The notes under the pieces: generated by a model
Seen by the model: only the letters and a program-made list of their open reading frames with translations
The model's database searches: none
Told to the model about the DNA's origin: nothing
Program-made: the position numbers and the translations under genes
Shown here: positions 7,856-16,911 of the stretch, piece after piece
Layout: each line of letters opens with the position of its first letter
How positions within the stretch are numbered: position 1 is the first letter of the stretch
Origin: Candidatus Aminicenantota bacterium
GTDB taxonomy: Bacteria; Acidobacteriota; Aminicenantia; Aminicenantales; UBA4085
Length of the DNA: 58,772 nt
NCBI GenBank assembly: GCA_026393895.1
Contig: JAPKZG010000073.1
Span: 1 to 58,772 of the forward strand
Direction of reading: 5' to 3'

Positions 7856-9523
7856 TCAGCGTTTGCGGCCGCGAAAAGACGGGGGAACGGTCTCCGTTCG
7901 CCCGAGGCGGGCGGAACGCTTGACGCCCGGCCTGGCGCGCTCTTTCCGGGTGCCGGCCGCGAGCATCCGTTTCTGCTCCTTGACTTCCTGAAATGTCCGG
8001 GGAACATGAACGGGTTCGGCCGTCCGCGGGTCGCGGCCGGTATGGTACATCGCGGTCGAAAGAGTCATCGGCGTCGGGGTGAAGATCTGGACGCCCTCGA
8101 TCGGACGATCGCCTTCCTTTTCCAGGCGGCGCACCTCCCGGGCCAGTTCCCGGGCCTCCTCCGGACCGCAGCCGGGATGAGCGACCATGTAATAGTATTT
8201 CAGGTGCTGCCGGCCGGAGGCGTCGGCTTTCCGGAAGGCCCGCCGGAATTTTTCGAACGCCTCCCCGGAATCCTTGTTCATCATCCGAAGGACTTTCTTC
8301 GAGACGTGCTCCGGGGCGATCTTGAGAAGTCCCGAAACGTGATGTCCGACGAGCTCCCGGATATATTTCTCGCTGGACAAAGCGAGATCGTAACGAATCC
8401 CGCTCCGGACAAAAACCTTCTTGACGCCGGGGATCGCCCGGGCTTTGCCCAGGAGCGAGATCAGTCGCTCATGGCTCGAGGGGAGCCGGGAACAGCCCAG
8501 GCAAGGCTTCCCGCAGGCCGTGTCGCAGTCCATTCCGTACATGTTGGCCGTGGGGCCGCCGAGGTCGTCGATATATCCCTTGAAATCGGCGTGGCGGACG
8601 AGCCGCCGGATCTCGTCCAGGATGGATTCCTCGGACCGGGAAACGATGGTCTCTCCCTGATGGAGGGCGAGCGAACAAAAAGAGCAACGGCCGAAGCATC
8701 CGCGGTGGGTCACGACCGAAAATTGGGCCATCCGGAACTCGGGAAAACCGAGCGGAATCATCCGTGAATACGGGAGCCCGTAGATCCGGTCGAGGTCGCC
8801 GGGCGTATATCGCGGAGCGGGATATTGCAGGACGTACCGGGTATCGTGGCGCTGGGCCAGGGGCGCCCGGACCGAAAACTTCATCTGGGCTTCGGCAAAG
8901 GCCTCCGGCGAGGCGGCGACGGCTTCGGCGGAGGGAATTTCGGTGAAATTCCCGGGAACCTCCTTACGGACAACGCAGGTCCCGGCAATCCCCTGCAGAT
9001 CCCGGCCATCGGCCAAACGCCGGGCGATCTCGACCGCCGCAAGCTCCCCCGGGCCGTAAACCAGGATATCGGCCCGCGAATCAAGCAGGAGGCCGCGGCG
9101 GACCTTGTCGTCCCAATAATCATAGTGGGCGAACCGCCGGAGCGATGCTTCGATCCCGCCAAGGACGACGGGAACGCCCGGAAAAAGCGCCCGGACCTTG
9201 TGGGTGTAAACGAGAACGGCCCGGTCCGGCATGGCCGACCGGTAGGGAGCGTTTTCGTCCTTCTCCCGCCGGCGTTTGAGCGGGGTGTAATTGACCAGCA
9301 GGCTGTCGATCGAGCCGGAGGTGATACCGAAAAACAGGCGCGGGGCGCCGCGCCGGAAAAAATCAGCGTCCGATTTCCAATCCGGGTGTTCGATGATCCC
9401 AACCGAAAATCCCGCGGATTCAAGGACCCGGGCGATGACGCCCGAGGCGGAAAGAGGATGATCGACGTGAGTTTCGCCGGTGATCAGGACGACATCCGAC
9501 TCCGGCGCGCGGTGGCCGTTCAT
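7856..9523 (-). CDS. ygiQ: YgiQ-family radical SAM protein
   Basis: An N-terminal B12-binding-like region (ETHVDHPLSASGVIARVLE) precedes a radical SAM core with the cluster motif CFGRCSFC near residue 280, which binds the 4Fe-4S cluster that cleaves S-adenosylmethionine. The family's conserved GGPTANMYG and PTPMTLSTAMYHTGRDP segments are present, and the arginine/lysine-rich tail is also typical. Length (555 residues) is within the family range. The reaction catalysed by YgiQ proteins is not established. The gene starts 19 bp after the hybrid kinase stop codon, with no clear ribosome binding site, so it may be read from the kinase transcript. Confidence 0.88.
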   Translation of the reverse strand: MNGHRAPESDVVLITGETHVDHPLSASGVIARVLESAGFSVGIIEHPDWKSDADFFRRGAPRLFFGITSGSIDSLLVNYTPLKRRREKDENAPYRSAMPDRAVLVYTHKVRALFPGVPVVLGGIEASLRRFAHYDYWDDKVRRGLLLDSRADILVYGPGELAAVEIARRLADGRDLQGIAGTCVVRKEVPGNFTEIPSAEAVAASPEAFAEAQMKFSVRAPLAQRHDTRYVLQYPAPRYTPGDLDRIYGLPYSRMIPLGFPEFRMAQFSVVTHRGCFGRCSFCSLALHQGETIVSRSEESILDEIRRLVRHADFKGYIDDLGGPTANMYGMDCDTACGKPCLGCSRLPSSHERLISLLGKARAIPGVKKVFVRSGIRYDLALSSEKYIRELVGHHVSGLLKIAPEHVSKKVLRMMNKDSGEAFEKFRRAFRKADASGRQHLKYYYMVAHPGCGPEEARELAREVRRLEKEGDRPIEGVQIFTPTPMTLSTAMYHTGRDPRTAEPVHVPRTFQEVKEQKRMLAAGTRKERARPGVKRSARLGRTETVPPSFRGRKR

Positions 9524-9542
9524 CGCGGAAAACGCCGGGCGC

Positions 9543-12500
9543 TCAGGTTTCCCGCCCGATCCCCCGCCGCTCTTTCGCGATCCGGCCCACCGTATGCTGG
9601 ATCGTTTTGATAAGGTCGAGCGTCTTGAGCGGTTTGGAAACGTAATCGTCCATCCCGGCCGCGATGCATTTTTCCCGGTCGCCGGCCATCGCGTGGGCCG
9701 TCATGGCGACGATCGGGACGTGGGAGCCCGTCGCCAATTCCCGCCGTCGGATTTCCGTCGTCGCTTGAATACCGTCCAGAACGGGCATCTGGACGTCCAT
9801 CAAAATGACGTCAAAACGTTCTTTATTGAGCGCTTCGAGCGCCTCGGCGCCGTTTCCGGCGAGGATCACCCGGTGGCCGTGGTTTTCCAGGATCCGGGCG
9901 GCCAGCTTCTGATTGATGATGTTGTCTTCGGTCAGAAGAATCGAATACCGCGTATGGAGTTGGGCCAGGGAATGACGGGTGATCAGGGGGGCTTCCGCCA
10001 GCTTCTCGGGCGCCGTTCCCAGGACCAGCATGATGGCGTCGAGGAGAAGCGCCGGCTTGACGGGCTTGGTCAAGTAGGCCGCCAATCCCAATTCCCGGCA
10101 ATGGGCCGAATCCCCGCGCAAACCGGCCGAGCTCAGCATCATGATCCGAACATCGGCGTATTCCGGCATGTTCTTGATGGCCGCGGCCAGTTCGAATCCG
10201 TCCATGATCGGCATGTTGGCGTCGGTGATGACGAACCGGAACCGCTTACCCGAGGCGATGCTCTCGCGCAAAAGCCCAAGCGCCTTCTCGGCGCAGTCGG
10301 CCAGCGTCGGCTTCAACCCCCATTGGGTCAGCATGTCCTGGAGAATATGCCGGTTGGTGGCATTGTCGTCCACCACCAGGACCGGGAGGTTCAAAAGGTC
10401 TTCGTACCGGGCGGGGACCGACGCCTCCTCGATCTGGGTTTGAAGCTCCAGGGTTACGGTGAAATGGAACGTGCTTCCTTTTTCGATCTCGCTTTCGACC
10501 CAGATGCGCCCGTTCATAAGTTCCACGAGCTGGGACGTGATGGCCAGCCCGAGGCCCGTTCCGCCGTAAACCCGGGTTGTTGAACTATCCGCCTGGATAA
10601 ACGGCGCGAAAATCAACTTGAGTTTTTCGGGAGGGATTCCGATGCCCGTGTCGCGCACTTGAATATGGAGACGGACCTTGTCCTCGAACCGTTCCTCCAT
10701 GGTGATCGACACGATCACCTCGCCGGTGGATGTGAACTTGATGGAATTACCGAGAAGATTAGTCAGGATCTGGCGCAAGCGGCCGGGATCGCCCTTGACC
10801 CGGTCCGGGACGTCCGGCGGAATGCGATAGGCCAGTTCCAGCCCCTTCTTCTCGGCCAAAAGGGCGACGCTGGCGATCATGGCATGGACCGTGTCTCGCA
10901 GGCGGAAGGGGATCGATTCCAATTCGATTTTTTTCGCTTCGATTTTCGAGAAATCCAGGATGTCGTTGATGATGCCCATCAGGGAAGCGGCCGAAAACTG
11001 GACCGCTTCCAAATACTCCCGCTGTTCGGTCGACAGGTCCGTTTCCAGGGCCAGTTCGGTCATCCCGAAAATACCGTTCATCGGCGTCCGGATTTCGTGG
11101 CTCATGTTCGCGAGAAAATCGCTTTTGATCCGGTTGGCCTCGTGGGCGGCCTCCTCCGCCTTCTTGATCTCGGTGATGTCCGTATACACGAACATCACAC
11201 CGATGACGTTGTCGCCGCTCTGTATCGGCGATCCGCCCATGATGACGGGGATCGGCATGCCACTCTTGTTATGACGGACGCCTTCCCGCGGAGGAAGCGA
11301 CGTCCCCGAAAAAGTCACCTCCGACAATTGGACGGCCTCTTCCTTGAGTTCCCGTTTGATGATCAGGTCGTCGACGTTCTTTCCGAGCGCCTCTTCGCGC
11401 CGCCAGCCGAAGATGCGTTCCGCGCCCGGGTTCCATTCGGTGACCCGGCCTTTGTTGTCGGCAGTGATAATGGCGTTCGGCGCGTTGAGGAAAACCGATT
11501 CCAGGTATTGCCGCCGTTTTTCCAGCTCCTTCTCCGCCGCTTCCCGGACCGCGATCTGTTTCTGGAGCTCGGAGGTCCTCTCCCGGACCTTGGACTCCAG
11601 GAGGACGGTCCGCCGGCGGGTCCGTTGAACCCGTGTCCCGATGGAGCCGCCGGCCGTGGCTAAGACCGTCAAGACGATCAGTCCGACGAACCACCACGTT
11701 TTCCAGAACGGCGGAACGACCCGGATCCGCAAGGCGACGCCTTCGGCGTTCCAGAGTCCGTCGGCGTTGGCCGCTTTCACCCGGAACACATACCGGCCGG
11801 TCGGAAGATTCGTATAGCTCACGAACCGCCGGTCTTTCGCGTCGATCCAATCCTTGTCCAAGCCTTCCATCATGTAGATGCACTTGTTTTTCTCGGGCGC
11901 GGCAAAATGCAACGCGGCGAATTCGAACGAAATCAGCCGATCCCGGAAGCTCAAGGTCAAGGACTCCGTACTCCAGATCGCTTTTTCCAGAACGATCCGC
12001 CCGTCGATATCTTTTCCGATGGGGACGGGCTTGTTGTAAATTTGGAAATCGGTGAGGACGACGGCGGGCGAATAGGGATTCCCGATGATGCGGCCGGGGA
12101 AAAAGCAATTGAATCCATCCGCTCCACCGAAGAACAGTTCGCCGGTTTTAGTTTTATAACAGGAGCCGCCGATAAATTCGTCGCCCTGTAACCCGTCCGA
12201 GACATCAAAGGATTCGACGGCCAATGTCTCCGGGTTAAGCCGGGCCAGCCCCTTATTCGAGGACACCCAAGGTTGATCCGTATCATCGATCAGAACCCCA
12301 TAGATCATGCTGTTCGGGAGCCGCTCCTTGGTCGAATAGGTCGTAAACTTTTCCGTTTTCGGATCGAACTTATTGAATCCATTGATCGTCCCGATCCAGA
12401 TGTTTCCGCCGGCGTCCCCGTTGATCGACATAATGTAATCATTGCTCAGGCTGGCGGAGTTTCCGGGTTGATTCTCGTACCGGACAAAAGATTCCTTATG

Positions 12501-14162
12501 CCGGTCGAATTTGTTCAATCCTCCGCCGTACGTCCCGACCCAGAGCGTCCCGAACCGGTCCTCGTAGAGGGCCCGGATGACGTCAAAGCTGAGGCTGTCG
12601 GGTTTGGCCGGATCGTTTCGATAACTGATAAAAGCGTTTTTTTCCGGAATATATCGATTTAATCCTCCGCCTACCGTTCCCACCCAGACCGTGCCCAAAT
12701 GATCCTGACACAAAGCGCGAACGGAGTCGACGCTCAAGCTTTCGGGATCGGCGGGATCGTAGCGGAAATGAGTGAAGGTCTTGGTCCTCGGATCATATCG
12801 GTTCAACCCGCCGTCCAACGTCCCGATCCAGAGCAGGCCGGACGCGTCAAACATCAAGGCGTAGATCAAATTGCTGCTCAGCCCGGAAGGCTTGCGAGGA
12901 TCATATTGGACGTAGGAATGGGTGTCGGATTCCCGGTCCCAATAATCCAAGCCCAAATCCTCGGACGCAATCCAGATGTTGCCGGATGCATCCTCCGTAA
13001 ACCCCCGGATGGAATTGGAAACTATTCCCCCCGATAAGCCGGGCGTCTGTTTGACGGTTCGAAATTTTTTCCGGTTGGTATCGTATTTATTGACACCCTT
13101 CCCTTGGGTTCCGATCCAGAGAATCCCGGTTCGATCTTCCAATATGGAGATGACGACATTGAAGCTGAGGCTGGACGGGATGAAGGGATTATTGCGGATG
13201 ACGGTAAAGTCTTTCGTTTGGTCGTCGAAAAGATTGAGCCCGGCGAAGGTCCCCACGAAAAGGATTCCCGCCCGATCCCGGCGGATCACATAAACGTTGT
13301 TGTTGCTGAGGCTCCGAGGATTCCGATAATCGTTGAGATAGCGGGTAAACGTGCCCGTCTTTCGGTCCATGGCGTTCAACCCGCCGCCCTCCGTTCCCAC
13401 CCACAGCGTCCCGTCGCCGTCCTCGTAGAGCGAAATCACCCGGTCGCTGCTGAGGCTCCGAGGATCGCTCGGATCGTGCGAATATCTCGTCGTCCGGCCC
13501 GTCTGGAGATCAAGCACGTGAAGGCCGCCGCTCGTGGCTATCCACAGGAGACCGGATTTGTCTTCAATGATGGAACGAATCGCCCTCTGTTCCGAGGCGG
13601 TCTCCTTCGATGATTCACGGACGAAACGCTTGAATTTGAGCGTCTTCGGGTCAAGCGCATTCAAGCCTCCGTCGGTTCCGATCCAGAGCGTTCCGGACCG
13701 ACTTTCGTAGATGGAAGAAATGGAATTGTTGCTCAAGCTTTGGGGATCTTGGGGGTCGTTGAAAAAGCGGGTGAAATTATCCTGATCGCGATTATAGCGG
13801 TTCAAGCCGCTGTTCGTCCCCACCCATATATCGCCCCGGGAATCCACAAAGATAGCCCGATTAAAAACATCGCTGATGCTATTGGGATCGTCCGAAGGCC
13901 GGTAGATTTGAAAACGATACCCGTCGTACCGATTCAGCCCGTCTTCCGTGGCGATCCAGATGAATCCTTGCCGGTCCTGGACGATCGAGAATGCGGAGCC
14001 TTGCGACATCCCCTCGTTAATGCCAATGCAAACAAAATTGTTCTCGAACGCGCGTGAAGGTGAATTCGATGGGAATGCCGACGGGACGGGGCCTAAAAGT
14101 CCCCAGAGAAAGAGGAAAAGCCCGGATTTCAACCACACCGACGGGCGTTCTTTAATCTTCAT
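9543..14162 (-). CDS. Hybrid two-component sensor kinase with periplasmic propellers
   Basis: A signal-anchor is followed by about 14 Reg_prop repeats of the type GTLWIGTDGGLN, enough for two seven-bladed propellers, then a Y_Y_Y domain (NLPTGRYVFRVKAAN) and a membrane helix near residue 827. Cytoplasmic parts follow: coiled coil, PAS domain, HisKA with phosphoacceptor motif SHEIRTPMNG (about 1021), HATPase with DTGIGIP and GTGLGLAI, and two receiver domains (VVDDNATN...ITDANMP and LTEDNIIN...LMDVQMP). The start at 14162 follows AGGGGAA and gives a normal signal sequence. This layout resembles the glycan-sensing hybrid systems of Bacteroidota but lacks the AraC output domain, so output must pass to another protein. 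The ligand is unknown. Confidence 0.93.
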   Translation of the reverse strand: MKIKERPSVWLKSGLFLFLWGLLGPVPSAFPSNSPSRAFENNFVCIGINEGMSQGSAFSIVQDRQGFIWIATEDGLNRYDGYRFQIYRPSDDPNSISDVFNRAIFVDSRGDIWVGTNSGLNRYNRDQDNFTRFFNDPQDPQSLSNNSISSIYESRSGTLWIGTDGGLNALDPKTLKFKRFVRESSKETASEQRAIRSIIEDKSGLLWIATSGGLHVLDLQTGRTTRYSHDPSDPRSLSSDRVISLYEDGDGTLWVGTEGGGLNAMDRKTGTFTRYLNDYRNPRSLSNNNVYVIRRDRAGILFVGTFAGLNLFDDQTKDFTVIRNNPFIPSSLSFNVVISILEDRTGILWIGTQGKGVNKYDTNRKKFRTVKQTPGLSGGIVSNSIRGFTEDASGNIWIASEDLGLDYWDRESDTHSYVQYDPRKPSGLSSNLIYALMFDASGLLWIGTLDGGLNRYDPRTKTFTHFRYDPADPESLSVDSVRALCQDHLGTVWVGTVGGGLNRYIPEKNAFISYRNDPAKPDSLSFDVIRALYEDRFGTLWVGTYGGGLNKFDRHKESFVRYENQPGNSASLSNDYIMSINGDAGGNIWIGTINGFNKFDPKTEKFTTYSTKERLPNSMIYGVLIDDTDQPWVSSNKGLARLNPETLAVESFDVSDGLQGDEFIGGSCYKTKTGELFFGGADGFNCFFPGRIIGNPYSPAVVLTDFQIYNKPVPIGKDIDGRIVLEKAIWSTESLTLSFRDRLISFEFAALHFAAPEKNKCIYMMEGLDKDWIDAKDRRFVSYTNLPTGRYVFRVKAANADGLWNAEGVALRIRVVPPFWKTWWFVGLIVLTVLATAGGSIGTRVQRTRRRTVLLESKVRERTSELQKQIAVREAAEKELEKRRQYLESVFLNAPNAIITADNKGRVTEWNPGAERIFGWRREEALGKNVDDLIIKRELKEEAVQLSEVTFSGTSLPPREGVRHNKSGMPIPVIMGGSPIQSGDNVIGVMFVYTDITEIKKAEEAAHEANRIKSDFLANMSHEIRTPMNGIFGMTELALETDLSTEQREYLEAVQFSAASLMGIINDILDFSKIEAKKIELESIPFRLRDTVHAMIASVALLAEKKGLELAYRIPPDVPDRVKGDPGRLRQILTNLLGNSIKFTSTGEVIVSITMEERFEDKVRLHIQVRDTGIGIPPEKLKLIFAPFIQADSSTTRVYGGTGLGLAITSQLVELMNGRIWVESEIEKGSTFHFTVTLELQTQIEEASVPARYEDLLNLPVLVVDDNATNRHILQDMLTQWGLKPTLADCAEKALGLLRESIASGKRFRFVITDANMPIMDGFELAAAIKNMPEYADVRIMMLSSAGLRGDSAHCRELGLAAYLTKPVKPALLLDAIMLVLGTAPEKLAEAPLITRHSLAQLHTRYSILLTEDNIINQKLAARILENHGHRVILAGNGAEALEALNKERFDVILMDVQMPVLDGIQATTEIRRRELATGSHVPIVAMTAHAMAGDREKCIAAGMDDYVSKPLKTLDLIKTIQHTVGRIAKERRGIGRET

Positions 14163-14255
14163 GAATATTCCCCTGCCTGGAAAGCACACCGGATGGAAAG
14201 AAATGTTCGGTCCATTCAATCAGGCCTTCGCGGCCCATCTTATTCTTCCCCTATG

Positions 14256-14285
14256 AGTGTATCTTCGGGAGAAGAACCTTGTCAA
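14256..14285 (-). promoter_or_regulatory. Promoter of the hybrid kinase gene
   Basis: On the minus strand, TTGACA (14280-14285), an 18-bp spacer and TACACT (14256-14261). Initiation near 14249 would leave a leader of roughly 85 nt before the kinase start codon. Confidence 0.6.
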
Positions 14286-14390
14286 TGCTTTTTTCATCGT
14301 CCGGTCATGAAAAAACCGCGGCCTCTCTCCCCCGGCCGTAACGGTTTCGACCGATCCGCCCGGGAAAAGATGGCGGCCGGGCCGAATGAT

Positions 14391-14424
14391 AAAAAAAGCG
14401 CCCCCGAAGGCCGTTCGGGGGCGC
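14391..14424 (-). terminator. Rho-independent terminator of the sigma/DUF4097 operon
   Basis: A perfect 11-bp GC-rich stem (14398-14408 with 14414-14424, 5-nt loop) is followed on the minus strand by seven T residues (14391-14397). It lies 25 bp past the DUF4097 stop codon. Confidence 0.93.
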
Positions 14425-14448
14425 CGGAAAATCAGACGGAAAAACCGG

Positions 14449-15402
14449 TCATTTCTTCAGGATTTCGACCTTCCCGCTGAAGCTTTTAACCCGGAGCGTC
14501 GCTCCACCTGTTCCGACCGTCCCGCGCAGTTCCTTGGGGGACAGCTTGCCGGACACGACGACGGCGAAATCGGTTTGAATATGGCCGCTGAAAGTCTCCG
14601 CTTCGATTTCGAACGAGGCCGTCGCGGGGAGCGTGAGCGTGATCCCGCCGCTCAGGGCGTCGAAATTGTACCGCCCGTTGGGCAAAATATCCGTTTCGCA
14701 TTCGATCCCGCCGCTGATCGTTTTGGCCCGGACGGAACTGGCCTCCCGGACGTTGCGGAGGGTGACGCCGCCGCTGACGGTTTCGGCCTCGATGGAGCCC
14801 GTGACGTCTTCCGCCTTGATTCCGCCGGAAACGGCCTTAAGGTTCACCTCGCCGCCCGCGCCTTGGAGGATGATGCCGCCACTGACGGTCCTGCATTCGA
14901 CCGACCGGGCGGCGGAAACGATTTTCACTCCGCCGCTCACTTCATCGATGTCGACGTCGCCGCCGATCCCCTGGACTTCAATGTCGCCGCTCACGTTCTT
15001 GACCCGGAGGGCCGCCTGGTCGGGGATGGTGACGACGTAGTTCACGTGGACGTTGACGTTGCCGCCGAACAGCTTTCCTTCGGGATATTTCGTCTCGATC
15101 CGCAAGGCGCCGCCTTCCTTGACGACTTCGATCGTCACCTTGCCCGCGTTCTCCTTCGCTCTCTCCTCGGAGGACGCCTCGGAAACCTTAACGGCGTCGA
15201 TCTGGACCTCGGCTTTGGCCCAGCTGCGGACCTGGATCGTTCCGGAAACGTTCTGCACGGACACTTTGCCGTTTCGGTCAAGGGCTTCGGTCCGGGCGAA
15301 TTTTTCCTCAACCCGGTCCCTGGCGGCCAGGTTGCCGGCCAAAAGGACGAGGCCCAAAAGGACGGCTCCGACGGCCGTTTTTTTCATTGTGATTTCGTTC
15401 AT
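14449..15402 (-). CDS. DUF4097-family beta-strand repeat protein (exported)
   Basis: After a signal peptide (KKTAVGAVLLGLVLLAGNLAA) the protein consists of repeated short strands with the recurring motif VSGGI or VSGDI, the hallmark of the DUF4097/DUF4098 family, predicted to form a right-handed beta helix in the periplasm or at the surface. Its molecular role is unknown. Of the clustered ATGs the one at 15402 is preferred because GGAAGGAG lies 7 bp upstream. It is the third gene of an operon with an ECF sigma factor and anti-sigma factor, an arrangement common for this family that suggests it is an output or partner of an envelope stress response. Confidence 0.85.
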   Translation of the reverse strand: MNEITMKKTAVGAVLLGLVLLAGNLAARDRVEEKFARTEALDRNGKVSVQNVSGTIQVRSWAKAEVQIDAVKVSEASSEERAKENAGKVTIEVVKEGGALRIETKYPEGKLFGGNVNVHVNYVVTIPDQAALRVKNVSGDIEVQGIGGDVDIDEVSGGVKIVSAARSVECRTVSGGIILQGAGGEVNLKAVSGGIKAEDVTGSIEAETVSGGVTLRNVREASSVRAKTISGGIECETDILPNGRYNFDALSGGITLTLPATASFEIEAETFSGHIQTDFAVVVSGKLSPKELRGTVGTGGATLRVKSFSGKVEILKK

Positions 15403-15428
15403 GGTCATTCTCCTTCCGAATTCTTCCT

Positions 15429-16136
15429 TTAGAGGACAATCTCGGCCCCCGCCGGGGCGGCCGATTTTTTCTTGGCGGCGATGATGTTGTCGAGGAATTC
15501 GACTTTGCCCTTGTAGGCCCCCAGGAGATAAACGCGGGCTTCGACGCTTTTCGGATCGCGGCGGACGGCGTCCCGGCAGGAAGCAATTACGGCGTCGATC
15601 GTCCGGAGGTCCTTTTCCAGGGACTCCGTCGTTTGCGCATCAAGGCCGGTTTTCTGGCCGGCCGCGGCTTCAGACAACGCCCGGATGGCGAGCCGGTAAT
15701 GGATTTCGGCCTCCTGGAGTTTGGCCATCGTGTAATCGTCGCCGTTGCCGGGAACGGCGGGGGCGGCGGTTTTCCGGGGCGCCCGAATCAAAACGGTTCC
15801 GCCGATGACAAGGCAAAGGGCCAAGGCCGCGGCAAAGGCGTACCGGGGGCGACCGGGAGCAAAGAGGCGGTCCCACCAATTCAGGGTTGTGGCCGCCCGG
15901 ACGGATTTGGCCCGCCGGTCCTTGCGGACGCCGTCGAGAACATTCGTCCAGACGGCCGGCGACGGTTCGAGTTTCGGGAGTGCCGCCGCCTGGGTTTTGA
16001 TCTCCCGGAAGTCGGCCAGCAGCTCCCGGCAATCCGGGCAGGATTTGAGATGCTTCTCAAGAGCCGAGCGATCCTCTTCGCTGATGGTCTCCTCAAGGAA
16101 CTCGCCGATCAATTCATGCGCTTGGGTACATTTCAT
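15429..16136 (-). CDS. Anti-sigma factor with zinc-finger domain
   Basis: The N-terminus carries the zf-HC2/ZAS motif HLKSCPDC (H-x3-C-x2-C, about residues 29-36), which binds zinc and holds a partner ECF sigma factor. A single membrane helix (YAFAAALALCLVIGGTVLI) lies near residue 110, so the sensing C-terminal part is outside the cytoplasm and may form helices. It starts 9 bp after the sigma factor stop with a good GGAG site. Function as the cognate anti-sigma of the upstream gene is inferred from this pairing, which is very common. Confidence 0.85.
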   Translation of the reverse strand: MKCTQAHELIGEFLEETISEEDRSALEKHLKSCPDCRELLADFREIKTQAAALPKLEPSPAVWTNVLDGVRKDRRAKSVRAATTLNWWDRLFAPGRPRYAFAAALALCLVIGGTVLIRAPRKTAAPAVPGNGDDYTMAKLQEAEIHYRLAIRALSEAAAGQKTGLDAQTTESLEKDLRTIDAVIASCRDAVRRDPKSVEARVYLLGAYKGKVEFLDNIIAAKKKSAAPAGAEIVL

Positions 16137-16145
16137 GGTCGTCTC

Positions 16146-16790
16146 CTAACAGACGCCTTTTCCCGTCAAAAAAGTCCGCAGCCGAAGCCGGGCCTTGAAC
16201 AGTTGGGACTTCGACGTCCCGACGGAAAGTCCGAGCAACCGGGCGATTTCTTCATGCTTGAACCCCTGGACGTCGTGAAGCAGAAAAATTTCCCGGAGCT
16301 TTTCCGGGAGCGAGGCAATCCCGTCATCCAGGGGCTTGCGGACGTCCCGGGCGGAGTTTTCCTCGGCCGCCCCATGGAGAGTCCCTTCGACGTCTTCCAG
16401 GGGAATGCCTTTCTCCATTTCCGGACGGCGGCTTCGGAGGTGGCTGTAACACGTGTTCAATCCGATCCGGAACACCCAGCCGGCGAAGGTGTCCGGATTT
16501 TTGACGTTGTCCAAGTGGGTGAAGACCTTGATGAAGATTTCCTGGAGAAGGTCTTCCGCCGTCGCCCGGTCGTAAGAGTAACGAAAAGCCAGGTTGAAAA
16601 GGCCGGTTTTGAAACGGCGATAGATCTCCTCAATCGCGTCCGTCTCCCCCGCCCGGCTCCGGACGATCAGGTCGGCGAGCCCTTCCGCCTCGATGCCCGG
16701 AGTCCGGACCTGAACCTCCCGGCCGGAATGCCTCATGACGGCATTATCGCCGAATTCGAGGCGGGGCGAAAGCGCCAGTTCGAGGGTCAT
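16146..16790 (-). CDS. ECF RNA polymerase sigma factor (SigE-like)
   Basis: Region 2 (YRRFKTGLFNLAFRYSYDRATAEDLLQEIFIKVF) and region 4 (LPEKLREIFLLHDVQGFKHEEIARLLGLSVGTSKSQLFKARLRLR) are clear, with the helix-turn-helix that reads the -35 element. The product directs polymerase to envelope or stress genes when released by the anti-sigma factor encoded just downstream. The ATG at 16790 has GGAG 9 bp upstream; an in-frame ATG at 16734-16736 lacks one. The gene is divergent from an NlpC/P60 gene, and the 90-bp gap should carry both promoters. I could not find a convincing autoregulated ECF promoter. Confidence 0.88.
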   Translation of the reverse strand: MTLELALSPRLEFGDNAVMRHSGREVQVRTPGIEAEGLADLIVRSRAGETDAIEEIYRRFKTGLFNLAFRYSYDRATAEDLLQEIFIKVFTHLDNVKNPDTFAGWVFRIGLNTCYSHLRSRRPEMEKGIPLEDVEGTLHGAAEENSARDVRKPLDDGIASLPEKLREIFLLHDVQGFKHEEIARLLGLSVGTSKSQLFKARLRLRTFLTGKGVC

Positions 16791-16854
16791 CAGGTTTCTC
16801 TCCACACCGGAGAAGATGAAAATCGGGGAAAAAAGGTTGCCGTCCGCCGAAAAA

Positions 16855-16883
16855 TTTCTTGCCCCCCGGAAAAAAGGTACAAT
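16855..16883 (+). promoter_or_regulatory. Promoter of the NlpC/P60 gene
   Basis: TTTCTT (16855-16860), a 17-bp spacer and TACAAT (16878-16883). Because the -10 box overlaps the in-frame ATG at 16882, that codon would not be transcribed, which favours the ATG at 16912. Confidence 0.5.
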
Positions 16884-16911
16884 GGATCCGGATCGAATCC
16901 GGGTACCGAAC

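Noticed and set aside
7274-8767. Open frame antisense to the CHAT and YgiQ genes
   Set aside because: It spans two real genes and their gap; low-complexity translation.
16882-16911. Earlier ATG of the NlpC/P60 gene
   Set aside because: It overlaps the -10 box TACAAT of the likely promoter, and the extension would add acidic residues before the signal peptide.
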